Assembly (NCBI GenBank): GCA_013995675.1
Contig: VWRR01000010.1
Coordinates: 186,001-250,000 of the forward strand
DNA from: Cyanidiococcus yangmingshanensis
Lineage: Eukaryota > Rhodophyta > Bangiophyceae > Cyanidiales > Cyanidiaceae
Direction of reading: 5' to 3'
DNA: 64,000 nt
Positions 9,717-20,836 of this stretch are shown here, in pieces. The notes beneath the pieces were generated by a model. That model was given only the letters and a program-made list of their open reading frames with translations, ran no database searches and was not told where the DNA came from. The translations under genes and the position numbers were made by a program. Positions within the stretch are counted from its first letter, which is position 1; every line of letters begins with the position of its first letter.

Positions 9717-12150
9717 TCACCTCCGACTCCGGAGGACGATGCAGCCCCAGTCCTGGGCACTCGAATTCACAACTGGCGCCGCGGTCTTTCGCGCAGATGG
9801 CGAACTCGTGCCAGGTACCGGCTCAGGAGCATCTCGAAGCCATGGATGCCAGAGACATTCTGCAGCCGTCGCTCGTTGCGTCGGGATCCAGTACCAGCAT
9901 GGGTTCCATGAATGAAGCGATCTCTTCCGCAACCGCTCGCGGAAATTTGTACTTGTCACGCAAGACGTCTGCGAGACCCCAAAAGTGCAACTTTTTGATA
10001 TTTTTCAAAGAGCCTGTTGGGGTGAAAAATTCGCGCGTATACTTGCCTCGATCAAGGAGCGACTTGGGAAATGGTCCGAGAAGCTCTATCATCAGGGCCA
10101 AATGATCCTCATCACGTGAAAAATGGCGACCGGAATGGGGGTCGAAGAGAAAGTCTCCGGTCAAAAGCTCAAACAACATACAAGCACAGGACCAAATATC
10201 CGCCGATGAATCGTAACCAGCTCCGATAATCACCTCTGGGGAACGATACTGACGCGTCTGAATGTCTTCCGTGAAGTGCTTCTCAATCCAGCACGCGTTT
10301 CCAAAATCAACCAGTTTCACCCCTCGGCTGTTTTCCCAACCATCCCATGCTACTGGGCGCGTCGGCACCTGGTTGAAAGCCCGAACATCGTGAACGCTGG
10401 CACTCTTCCTACCTGTGGGATCTTTGGGTTGTTTCGCGTCTGCAGCGACGCCTGCTGCGAGTCGATTTCCTAGATCGTGCGGATTCGGTGAGGGCCAAGA
10501 TACTTCAGAGCTACGATTCAGAGCCGCAGCCCCATCGGCACTGGCAAGCCCTGGCGCTGCGTCTTTCAGTGCCGAATCTCTGTCGCGCAAATAGGCTAAG
10601 CGTGAGACAGTGCCAACATGGTTCTCGGATAAGGAGTTTGCGTCGTTCTGTGTCCGCAACAACTGCGATTGCTCGGACATGGACGAAGAACTTGCCGAAA
10701 TTTTGCACGAGGCAGCCGCTCGTCTCATGGCCAATTTTTCTGTACATTGTTCACGCTCGCGCGCCAACGCGGTCTCGGCGAACTTGTGGGCTAAACGCAA
10801 GGCAAGGCATGATCTCTGCCAATCAGTCGATGGAGCGCTCTGTCTGGAATACTCTGCTCTTTCAGAGAGATTTCGTTCCGACGATATCTCTGGATTGTGC
10901 CTCGTTCTCGCGCCGACGGACGAATACTGCTCTGATCCATGCATCTTTGAGGGGGTTGGTTCAGTACCAAGTAGCGGCATCACAGACATCTTTGGGTGCG
11001 GATCCCCCGAATTTCGCTCACTGATCCTTGTGACACATGCATCCGCCTTTTGATCGATCGAGAGTGTCGAGACCATGCCCGAAATCTCTTTTTCCGCGTG
11101 AGTGTGCGCTCGCTCCGATACCGTCACCTCGCTTGGTGCCCCTGGTGAATCTTGGGATGAACGGGAAGCGCCACACCGCTGCTCCACAGCAGTTAAAGCC
11201 TCCATGGTCGCGACAACTGCCAGTTCAAGCATTGCCTCCCGTGGTGGCACAAATAAGCAGTTCTCCGGCTTAATGTCTGTATGAATAATTCCACAATTTC
11301 GATGACAGAAATCAAGCGCCCCTATTACTTGCTTCACAATACATTTGACCATCGAGATCGGAGCACCGCGATAGCCGTGATGACGGATGAGCGATAACAG
11401 GCTGCGACCTAAAACCTCGAAGACCATGCAACTGTGGACACCGTTCGGTCCTGGATGTTGAAAATGGTCTAAAAGACACACTACAGGGATTTTGCATGAC
11501 GGATCCTGATCGCGAATCGCCGTCAACAATGCGATCTCATCTAACGCCGCTTCCGTGTAGTGTCGAGCGGACTTTTGAATTTTGAGGGCCACGAGACCCA
11601 CCGTCTCTTGATCCCAACATAACCACACAGTTGAAAAGTGACCCCAACCCAGTTTGCGAAGGATAATAAAGCGACCATCCTTCAACTGATCACCAATATG
11701 AATCGGATGATAGCCGCCGCGACGGTAGTCCTCGAAATCCTCCACGTCGGAATATTCCATGGTGTCCTCGAGAAGCAGCGCTTCTACCCGTGCTTTCCGC
11801 TGAAAAATCTGATCTGCGTCGTCTTTCTCGTGCTCTCTTCCCATTTTCGCTCCCGGCTTGTCAACCATGGTGACATGAATGCTTGGTCGCTCACCGCTAT
11901 TAGACGGAAGAGCATCCTCTATATGTGCACCGCACTCTGCGCTTGAGACATGAAAATGGGCGGATATCTCTCGTGTTCCAATTTCGGATAAAGGTATCGC
12001 TTGAGTGGCCTCAACTGAATAGGAGGATTCGTGACTCGAAGAGAGCGATCGATCTTGAACTTTGGCGTGAGAGAACTCTGCGTTACTCTCCATCGAAGTT
12101 TCGAACTGATAATTCTGACAAGTTGATCTCAGCGATATCTCGCACGTCAT
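9717..12150 (-). CDS. SRPK-type serine/arginine protein kinase
   Basis: A kinase of the SR-protein kinase family, which phosphorylates RS domains of splicing and mRNA-export factors. From ATG 12150, about 150 residues of low-complexity N-terminus precede the catalytic domain: glycine loop LGWGHFSTVWLC, ALKIQKSA lysine, HTDIKPENCL catalytic loop, then a spacer of about 300 residues rich in Ser/Glu splitting the kinase lobe as in all SRPKs, then VKLVDFGNACW, TRQYRSPEVIIGAGY, and the SRPK-specific HSGRHFSRDEDHLALMIELLG. The main frame ends at 9823, but the canonical ending (T-Q-R-A-T-A-A-E-C-L-W-H-P-W-L) is present in the next frame, joining near 9890 after L-V-L-D-P. One extra base therefore appears to interrupt the gene, and its real stop is at 9717. 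It converges on the TPR gene with about 300 bp between stops. Confidence 0.92.
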
Positions 12151-15100
12151 CCGCCCAGAGGTGCTCGTTTCGTGATAAACTCACCGCTGTGAACCACAAA
12201 CAGTTGTCTTTCTCCGAAGGACTCCCTCCAGACGACAATTTCCTTTGAACACACAAAAGCGGACTTGCTGTCGGCTCCAAGTCTCAATTTGCCCTTCGTT
12301 GGAGAACCAAGTTCAGGCGCTTCGCATAAAGTGAGTTGTTTTCGTTTTCACTGTAAAGCACTCAGCGTCCGGAAAACAAACAGAAGCATGCCTCTGTGCA
12401 CTCGGATTCCGGTCAGAATAAACCGTGCCAGCACCTCTGTCCGCTGAGCTCACCCGAGCAGTCAGTGCGTAACTCGTTCTAAGCGGTGTTAGGGTTTTTC
12501 TCACAACGGTTGGCTCGCCGGACTTGGCAATGGGGATTCTCCGCCGTTATTACAACATATCTGTGACGGCGGTCACATGCATGATAAGCCACTAGCATGC
12601 TTTCTGGTTCCTGTCGAAGCTGATGGATTCGCGTCCCCGGAGGCGGGTCGGGTCATCCCCGTGCCACCGGAAGTGCCCGCGACATTGATCACGGATGAAC
12701 ACGTGTCCCGTCGATGAAGCCATATCTGGATTCGATGGGCTGCCGTCGGCCGTGTGTCACGTGACCGCATCCAACCATCGGCTCGATGAGCGTATCCGCG
12801 GGTTTCTTTCCGCGATGGCGAGACGACCAGCGGTCAAAGCGGGGCGCAACGCCCCAGCCGCCTTGTTCCACGTTGCAAAGCATACGTGACGATGGCGATC
12901 TTTGGTGCAGTTTCGATTTGAGGGATCCATTAAATTATTTTTCCATGCACGGAGACGAGTTTGGTCGCTATTCTCCTTGGCTAGACACCAAATTATAAAA
13001 AGAGTGCAGTTTCAAAGAGAATTTTGTAAGCCTTTTCCAAAATCTTGCTATACTTAGCACCGTTGATCTCGCAACACTGCATGTTGCTGCAATCGTTCAG
13101 AGCGCAGAACGCTCTTCCAATAGAATCTCTGATTTTTCGTGTGGATCTTACCTTAGGTTTTCTTGTGGTCACACGTCAGGATAGAACGCATGGTGATTCC
13201 ATCTAGGATGCAAGATAACGATCTTCTCAGTCGTGCGCTTTTTTTCAAGAGAAACTCGGGTTTGGCGCTCATATCCACTATACTAGTAGGTTTGGTGATC
13301 TCCTCTCGATTCATTTCTCGACAATGAACGTTCTCCCGGAGGCGCGAATCCGGGGCATTCGTCGCCGCTCATCGGAACTCTTCGTTCGAATACGAACTAG
13401 CGTTTTCCCAAAAAAATAAGCTTGTTCTTTCCACGTTTTCCGGGTCTCAAAAACGCATCTCTTGCGGGCTTTCGCTTTTGCTAGATAGGCCTTGCATGAC
13501 TTTTCAGCCAGGAACCGTACTGGCTATGCTGGCTTTGCCCTTTCTGCGCTTTTCGGTCTCTCTAGCGCGCACTTGATCGGTTAAATAGAACTAAATCCTC
13601 CAAAATATCTCCCTCTGAAAGATCTACTATTTTGTTTTTTCGTTGCGATTAGCTATTCCCTCGTTTTCCGAATAAGCAAATATGTTTGGCGGGTGAAGGA
13701 TATTGATGTCGTCGCATGCTAAATTTTCTGTATTCAGCAAACGTATGCAGGCCTCTTCGAAAATATGCGTTGCTCCAAATAAACGGAACTCTTTCGTGCA
13801 AAGTTGATTTTGGATCCGCGGTGCTGCCTCTGACTTGACGCTCTCTTCCTATGCTTTCGTTCTGATTCCTGCATGCGCCCTTCAAAATCTGTCTTCTCGA
13901 GCGGAGATAGGTCGATGCAGTTACTGGTTTCATTACTTTCGGACTCTTATGTCAATGTACGATTCACTCGTCATTCTTTTTTACGATGCTATAGAAACAA
14001 TCCAGATGATTGTTCTTACAGATAAAAGTTGCTTTTTGTGAGTTCCCAAAGAAATTCGAGGCCGTGTAGGTGACGCTTCCTCTATATCACACCTGGTTGA
14101 AAATGTCAACAGGAGGATTCAACCACGAGAAGAAGAAATCAATTCATCTTTTCGCCTTAAAGACCATAAATAGGGTGCTGAGCAGCCTTTCAGCGTTGCA
14201 GATACTCATCAAATGCATAATAAAAGCATCGAGAGGATCTGTTTCGGGGGCGTCAGCGACCTCAGCCACGCGCGAAACTCGGGGCACAGGCCTCACGACC
14301 GGCGTTTCTTGGCACGAAGCAAAGAGGAGGCCGCCGGGGTAATAGATCCAGGCGCGGCACAAAGATCCCATACCGATGTGAAACACATGAAACTTGTGAT
14401 AGTACATCGGCTACTAGTGAATAAAAACGAGTCAGGAGACCAGATTCCATAGGTCTCCCAAATTCGCAATCGCTTTCGCCCAGATGAATCGGTTAGTGAT
14501 TTCTCGGCACGCCCAGGGAAAAATTTGCAGTCAATTTTCAGGGCGAGGTCCAAGTCTCGCAGGTAGAGAACGCATGCATAAAGCGGATTTCCTCCGGATT
14601 TTCTTTCGAAACCGCCTTGCGAGTGGCGCTCTAATCTGTCTCGTGGGAACGGGTCCCGAAAACCAAACTCGACCTGTTTTAGAATTGGCGTACTTTTACT
14701 GAAGGCAGATCGGTGAATGTATGAGTACCTCTCTGCAGTAGCGAGCGTCGGCTTCTGTTATCGGTCCCTGACGAGAAGTCGATCCATTATCTCGCCTGTA
14801 GGAGATTTTGGGTGGAAGTGCAACAGCGGAACACGCCGATGCTCTCGCATAATCTTATTGCCGTTATTGCAAGTGCAGTCGATTCTCTCTTTCGGATTCT
14901 CAGCAGAAACAATAACGTCACAGCAAGCTCTCTCAAGACGCTTCTAGACGCTCGAGACAGAGTTTCTGGAAAGGATTCGGGCCACATGACAGACACGGAT
15001 TTGGCACTCTGACTGTTTCCCTTGCGAATCCGTGCCTCCGCTCAAATCCAAGGCTTTGAACTCGTACAGGGTCCGTACGAAATATCCGTAACCGTTCCTT

Positions 15101-15745
15101 CTGAACCGTTCAGCGCGCAGTCCGTAGACGCTGCTAAACTTCCCGTATCGCCCGACGGGAGTTCTCCGACGGGGCGTATCACGTACCAACGAGCGCTAAC
15201 AACTACTACCTGAAAGAACGTTTCGATCGCTCTCAATGCGGCGGCGACCTACTCGTGCATGTAAAGGTGTTTTCGCACAGACCCTGGCGAACAAGCGGCG
15301 TGCAGCATTTGCGGAGGGCGACCCAGGACTCAGTGGCTGACTTCAAGGAATAACCCAGATCGATGATGCCGCTGGTTTTAGAACAGTCCTGGGGACTGGA
15401 GGCTTTTGTCAAAGACCTCCTTTTGAAACCCAAAATTAATCTGCATACTTGAATGACGGCAACGAAACCAAGCTGCATGGTTTGGGCCACATTCATTGGC
15501 CTTCATGCGGTCATTCATCGGACCAGAGCGTTTTGTGCATGGAAATTGCGGTGGATCCGGAATGCTGAGCATCGCGCCCACTCGTCGGTTGCTGGCGCCC
15601 GAATCATCCAGCGTACAGTGCACACATTCGTTGTTGGGCATACATACGACTTGCTGCAGGGCGTTGTAAAAATCACTTGCAGCGGCCTTATTGAAGAGTC
15701 GGCAAGAGGTTTGTCAGTGGCAGAGACGAAACTTGCTCAGCAAGA
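12151..15745. other. 3.6 kb gene-poor region
   Basis: This is the longest stretch without a recognisable gene. Frames are short and many begin without ATG. The part around 12.9-14.1 kb is visibly A+T- and pyrimidine-rich compared with coding DNA. A GC-rich island lies at about 12.58-12.89 kb. A 100-codon ATG frame at 15453-15755 overlaps the next gene's start and matches nothing known. Confidence 0.5.
12841..12855. other. Perfect hairpin in GC-rich island
   Basis: GGGGCG at 12841-12846 and CGCCCC at 12850-12855 form a perfect six-pair stem around a three-base loop. It sits near the right end of an island (about 12580-12890) clearly richer in G+C than the DNA that follows. It may belong to a noncoding RNA or be fortuitous; I recognise no known RNA family. 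Confidence 0.3.
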
Positions 15746-16816
15746 ATGTTCTTAGTCGGTCGGGTGCCTCGAGTACGTCTTCGCGCTGCGGAACGTTTCC
15801 GAGACTGCTGCGCGTTTGCCTGTCCGCCTCGGCAACCAAATTTCCACTCTAGTGTGCAGAGACACTTTGCAGCTTACTCTCATTTCGAAGACTTCAGCAA
15901 TATAGGCCGCTGGTGTCAATTTTTTTCCTTCTCTGTTTGTTCGGCGGCTCCGCAGGTGCGCATAAACAAGGCACTTCGAGAGCGCTTCTCTCGAAGACAG
16001 GCAGACGAACTTGTCCGTGCCGGGCGTGTGACGATCAACGGCCAGCCAACTTCACCGGGCGCTCGTGTGACTGCAAAAGACGTTGTGACTGTAGATGGAG
16101 AGCAGATCTCACTTTCATCGAGCGCGTTTGTTCACACCGATGACTTCGACTCTATAGAGAGTCGTTTTGCGTACTTCAAGTATTGGAAGCCTGCTGGTGT
16201 TGAGTGCACCACGGATCGAGGGTGCGCTGAAAATATCCTCGACATTTCGGGGCTCGGGGCATGGGCCGAGAAGAATCAACGTCGGCTTTTCAACGTCGGG
16301 CGTCTGGATAAGGACTCCACCGGCATCATTTTGCTCACGGATGACGGACGCGTCGCAAACGCCCTTCTCGGCAAGAAGAGCGGTTGCGTGAAAAGCTATC
16401 TCGTCGCTGTGGATAAGCCGATCACGGATGATGATATTGAAGCTCTCCAACGAGGATTCGTCATTGAGACTGAGTATCGTCACGATAACAAGGTGAAAAA
16501 GATTCGGGTGCCAACGCTGCCGTGCTCCGTGAGGCTGCGAGCCAACAAAGCTGAAATCGAGATGGATATTCACGAAGGTCGGAATCGCCAGATCCGTCGG
16601 ATGCTAGCGGCGTTGGGCTACCAAGTTCAGAAACTCCATCGATACGCTTTCTGTGGCATACAGCTGGGCCCCGAACTGGGAAAGGAAGGCGCATGGGCTC
16701 CGCTGAACTCGCGGGAACTGGACGTGATCCACCAAGCTCTGCAGAATCTCTCCGCGAAAGTAACTCGATCAGAACAGAGACCGAGCAGTCACGTTCGCGT
16801 CCGAGATGCAACCTGA
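15746..16816 (+). CDS. RluF-type pseudouridine synthase, probably organellar
   Basis: A 356-residue RsuA/RluB/RluE/RluF-family enzyme that isomerises uridine in rRNA. The first 70 or so residues are Arg/Ser-rich with few acids and look like an organelle-targeting peptide. An S4 RNA-binding domain follows (about 72-120: RINKALRERFSRRQADELVR, AGRVTINGQPTSPGARV). The catalytic domain begins at YFKYWKPAGVECTTD. It contains GRLDKDSTGIILLTDDG, whose Asp after R-L is the family nucleophile. KSYLVAVDKPITDDDIEAL and HEGRNRQIRRMLAALGYQV are closest to RluF, which modifies the large-subunit rRNA. Plastid or mitochondrial rRNA is the likely substrate; which organelle cannot be told from sequence alone. 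The start is a standard ATG. Confidence 0.9.
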   Translation: MFLVGRVPRVRLRAAERFRDCCAFACPPRQPNFHSSVQRHFAAYSHFEDFSNIGRWCQFFSFSVCSAAPQVRINKALRERFSRRQADELVRAGRVTINGQPTSPGARVTAKDVVTVDGEQISLSSSAFVHTDDFDSIESRFAYFKYWKPAGVECTTDRGCAENILDISGLGAWAEKNQRRLFNVGRLDKDSTGIILLTDDGRVANALLGKKSGCVKSYLVAVDKPITDDDIEALQRGFVIETEYRHDNKVKKIRVPTLPCSVRLRANKAEIEMDIHEGRNRQIRRMLAALGYQVQKLHRYAFCGIQLGPELGKEGAWAPLNSRELDVIHQALQNLSAKVTRSEQRPSSHVRVRDAT

Positions 16817-17455
16817 TTCCACGAATATTATCTCAGCCCTCTGCATTTCCGTTTTCTGGAGTGTCGTAGGAGAATTTCCCGAAGCGAGAGTCTTCTGGCG
16901 CTGCATCTGCGTTCATGGCCGGAGCTCCACGCACGGTTTCGGCTCACTGATGCAGGGTCTAGAGTGATTTCGTTTGCGGCACCAAGGTGACGGAGACTCT
17001 TGAATTTTGGTGCATACACTGAATCTATTGACCACCAAAGCCGTTTAAACGGAAGACAAATCCTATCCCTGATCAAAGAGACTTTTCGCGCATTCTCCTC
17101 AGTGTGCTTGGAACACTCCAAGTACCATATTGCCATGAAAAGCCCGACTTGCCCTCCATTTTTTATGAAAGAACCCCTGAACTGTTAGATCTCCAAACTC
17201 ATGGTTCCGGTGCCAAACAGGGAGGCGTGCAGCACGGCTACCAAATGACGCCTCTGATTTAATGGGTCCCATCGCTATGCACCTCTTCTGTTCGTGCGCT
17301 CAACCCCGATTCCAATAGTCACCTTTGCTTTCACGCGAACCTAGTAGTCCGTGTTTGTCCAAGGCGGCAACCTTCATTTGTGTGATCATCAAACCCTAAA
17401 TCAGCGATGGAGGGCTATATCCATAACTGATCCTTTCGATGTCCATTCTCCTGGA
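16817..17455. other. Intergenic between convergent genes
   Basis: Only short overlapping frames; no gene, repeat or RNA recognised. It separates the 3' ends of the pseudouridine synthase and the PH-like protein gene. Confidence 0.5.
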
Positions 17456-17911
17456 TTAGTTCGCTATTTTGTCCTTTTTATAGTTACTCCTTTCGCGCGC
17501 TTCCTCACTCACCCTTTGCATCATAAAGTCGTAGGTCTTATCGAAATCAGGCACAGCGCGGAGTTCCAGTTTCGCACCTCCTTTGACCATGATCACATAG
17601 TCTGCAGAGACACCGCCAAGTCGTCTTACGTATCGAATTTCCTCAATGTCCCGATACACTATTTCGGTTTCCTCACGGCCCATGAAGCCAGATCGGACGT
17701 AAATGCTGCGGTTTGAGATACGATAGCGAACCCAAAACTGGCGTGCCAGCGCCGCTGAAAACGGAATCACACCGATCACTGTGAGAATCGATAGCCCCGG
17801 AAGTAACAACTCCGTCCATGATGGCGGTCCTTCATATAGCGTCACCTCTGGTTCGAGAGAGGAGGGCTTTCGAATGGCCTCATCGCCGGAAGACTTTTTG
17901 CTCACTTTCAT
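17456..17911 (-). CDS. Plastid bacterial-PH-domain (DUF304-like) membrane protein
   Basis: A small membrane protein family found in cyanobacteria and plastids, function unknown. The core reads LYEGPPSWTELLLPGLSILT, then VIGVIPFSAALARQFWVRYRI (one membrane segment), then a bacterial PH fold: RSIYVRSGFMGREETEIVYR, DIEEIRYVRRLGGVSADYVI, KLELRAVPDFDKTYDFMMQR. The first in-frame ATG (17909-17911) gives 151 residues and no leader. The frame stays open upstream to about 18073, and its translation (A-R-A-T-V-L-K-S-Q, then L-P-A-F-R-L-T-P-R-P-A) looks like a chloroplast transit peptide but offers no ATG. The true start may therefore lie upstream behind an indel or small intron. The family call is by similarity to land-plant chloroplast proteins and is fairly firm. 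Confidence 0.78.
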   Translation of the reverse strand: MKVSKKSSGDEAIRKPSSLEPEVTLYEGPPSWTELLLPGLSILTVIGVIPFSAALARQFWVRYRISNRSIYVRSGFMGREETEIVYRDIEEIRYVRRLGGVSADYVIMVKGGAKLELRAVPDFDKTYDFMMQRVSEEARERSNYKKDKIAN

Positions 17912-18074
17912 ATCGAGTCTAAGACGTGCTGGCCGCGGCGTGAGTCGAAAAGCTGGAAGCCTCGCACTCGCTCCCGTTGCTTGCGATTTGAGTACGGTCG
18001 CCCGTGCTTTTGTGACCAAGTTTGTCACGAACGCAGTTCCATTCCACGAGACAATAGTAGAATGAGTCAGCCGT

Positions 18075-18713
18075 CAAGGACATTGCACCGAACAAGAGCC
18101 GAAACGAACGATGATCTCAGCAGTCTGAACGCAAAAATAGAAACTCTAACGACTTTTCACCTCTTGTGCACTTTCCGGTACACAGAGATAACGCGTGGTC
18201 ACCTGTATCACTGCAGCTGCAGCACTAAAAGCACAGTTCCGGCACGTAGCCTATCTAGCGGTTCCAAGGGTATCTCTGAAACCAAACCGAACACAACCGT
18301 GAAGCGTTCGCCGCAGACGATGTAGCTACGAGCATGCCATAGTGCTAAATAGTGCTATCGTCTCACGGCGCCGTCCTTGATCGGCCGATCATTCGATCCG
18401 CACCGCTCAATGTCCGAGGCTCAGCGCTAGATTCATGCTCTTCTCCATTTGCATCTACGATGCGGCAATTTTTTTTCGGTTTCGCGTAGCTCGATTCGGA
18501 GGGCTTTGTTTACTCGAAAATGAATATTTCCAATTATTCATGTTCATGACGCTATTTCAGAGAAAAGCCGTTTAGACTAAGTGTTTCATATCCGCGCAGC
18601 CGCTTGGGGAGGCAGCTCGAGTCTGTCTTCCATTCGGTAAACAAACGAGGATCGGCACTATTCTCTCATGAACAGTTCTATTCAGTGCAGACAAAATACC
18701 CTGTTTTAACTCT
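18075..18713. other. Intergenic with a 14-bp palindrome
   Basis: No gene recognised. TGATCGGCCGATCA at 18378-18391 is a perfect 14-base palindrome; a dimeric factor site is possible but unsupported. A short direct repeat (atagtgct twice, two bases apart) lies just before it. Confidence 0.4.
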
Positions 18714-20836
18714 TCAAAACTCAGGAAGACTGCTCATAGATGAGCAAAAGCAGCTCAGTCCAACACGAAAACGCAGTACAGGCGCTTGATTCTCGGCTAC
18801 GCAGGTCTGCCGTGTGCAGAAGTCGTACAGTGGTTCCCCTTGCACGGCCAGCTTGTACAAACAGAGCCGAGTGACTCGAGTGTGGGGCAACGAGCGCTCT
18901 GTGACGATGCTCTTTTCTTCACTTCCTCTGACTTTTGTCGTGGTATTTGTTCCCCGCAAAATGACCCGAATCATCGAGAGCGGTTCCGAACAGAGCTTTG
19001 GATCTGCAGCAACAGCAGCCTTACAGAAATACATACGGTCTTTTTCAACGCAATCGCTCGGAGCAAGTGTCGCAGTGGCAAGGCGAGCAGCTTTCGATCC
19101 AGAGCAACTCAGCGCTTCGAGCTCGACATGAATCGCTGGAAGCATCCCTCGGTCTATTGACGGCGATATAGGTCGTCCTGGTGAGTACAGAAGCGTTACC
19201 GTTTTCAGGCGAATCGGCTCAGAAAGCTGGATTGTCACCTGAGGGAGAAACATGTTCTGCGTTCCAACAGCGACCGCGCACTAACGGTCGGGAGCGATCG
19301 CAGGATTGCAGGATAATCGCAGGCGAATACGGCAACGGGAGGTGACACTGCGACGAGGATGCGGATCGAAACGCACGCTCTACGGTGCAAAGCAAGCGCC
19401 TCCCAATGTGGCGAGCCAACACCATTCCATGGGATGGCTGCGCAGCAATAATGCGTGCTCCAGCCGCGGCCAACGCATAATCTGAAGCGACTCTAGTTGG
19501 CCAGTCGAGGTTGTCCTATGCCAGGACGTGCCTGAAGAATCCTCGCTTCTAGGCGGTCGATCCGATTTTCGAGGAAACGGATCATCTTCGCGGTATCCAC
19601 CTGGGCGTTCTCAAGCGTACGATGAAGGTCTCGTAGCTCTGTAACAAGCGCATGCGACTGTTCCCGTTCCCGAACGGAACGCTCTCGCTTCGAATGGTGA
19701 AAGCCATTCTTTGTGCCAAAGAGTTGGACCGCTGGATTGTTGTCTGCGCCCCCCGCATGCGCCAGTGGTCCGGGATCGGTAACGTCAACCAACTGAATGG
19801 TGCCGTTCTCATGCGTCGATGCCCATTGGGATATGAGCTCTTCAACACGCTCAACGCGGTTGGCGAGCCTGTGCCAATCTGCATCAAGCTCCGCCGGAAG
19901 ATGATGCCGTTGCCATATGTACGCCCAGCTTGCTCCGTTCCAAGCCCGGAACGGATGCAGCCATCGATTCCAGAGCTTGCCCCATCCAATGACGTGAAAT
20001 GCTGCGGTGTCTCGCAGCTGAATCCATAGCTTTTGACGGAGACGCAGTACTATCCATTTGAGGGCATCTACTGCTCTTCCGATTACTCTCAATGGCAAGG
20101 AACGTACTCGCCGCCCCATTCGTGAAAGCGTGCCACAGCATCTCTCGAGCATATCGCTGCTCCGACCGAGCATGTTTGCCATTGCAACTCGCATGGTTCG
20201 CACCGCGTTTCGCATTGAAAGCGTCTGGGCTAGACACTGAGCCCGATGTGATACGGACCACGCCTTGCTATAGAGCAAGCTTCCGATGATAAATTTTCCC
20301 ATAACGAGCAAAAGAAGGGCAGTCCATAGAAGGAGTACAAACCACCGGCGAAATGAGGGCGACCTTCGTGCAGACGCCTTCGATCTCCATAGCCGTCCAT
20401 GACTGGAAAGCGAATTTCTCGGGCGGTGTCCTATGGGCCACACAAACCGAAGCAGGGACGCTGAGAGGAGGCGACCTGCTCGGGCTGCATAAATACTGAG
20501 CGCAAGTAATCCGGTATCTCCCGATTCAGAGGGCGACCTGTGACTAGTCATTGTATCAAAACGCACCCGCCGCTGAGCTTTGGAAGCAGACGCACTGTCA
20601 TCTCGACCGTCCGAGCGGTCGAGGCTTCTCAGCGCACTCGCCGGTTCATCTTCCCTTTCGGGTGTTGGCCGATGCCTACGCACTCGTTCACTGTAACGTG
20701 TGGAGTACGGATGCGCAGGCACGTACTCGTTTCGATCATCCGGGACTTGTTCTGCATTTTCCAATGAAAAAGATAAACGACGACGCGTTCGGGGTGTTGC
20801 GCTGCTTTCGATCGAGGCTGGCGCGCTTGGATCCAT
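18714..20836 (-). CDS. SUN-domain nuclear envelope protein, frame-interrupted
   Basis: SUN proteins sit in the inner nuclear membrane and pair with KASH proteins to link the nucleoskeleton to the cytoskeleton. From ATG 20836 the first frame gives an Arg/Ser-rich nucleoplasmic region. A strong membrane helix follows (RWFVLLLWTALLLLVMGKFI), then helical/coiled-coil segments ending LRDLHRTLENAQVDTAKMI and RFLENRIDRLEARI. The SUN domain then continues in two other frames: WPTRVASDYALAAAGARII and GRCWNAEH (about 19219-19510), then QVTIQLSEPIRLKTVTLLYS to VTRLCLYKLAVQGEP (18714-19253). Each junction, near 19510 and near 19250, needs one base skipped. The domain order, the DYAL-x-x-A-G-A-R-I-I opening and the Q-L-S-E-P-I-R-x-x-x-V-T-L core are diagnostic. 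Either the assembly has two single-base insertions or the gene is damaged; the conserved ends on both sides favour assembly error. Confidence 0.8.
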
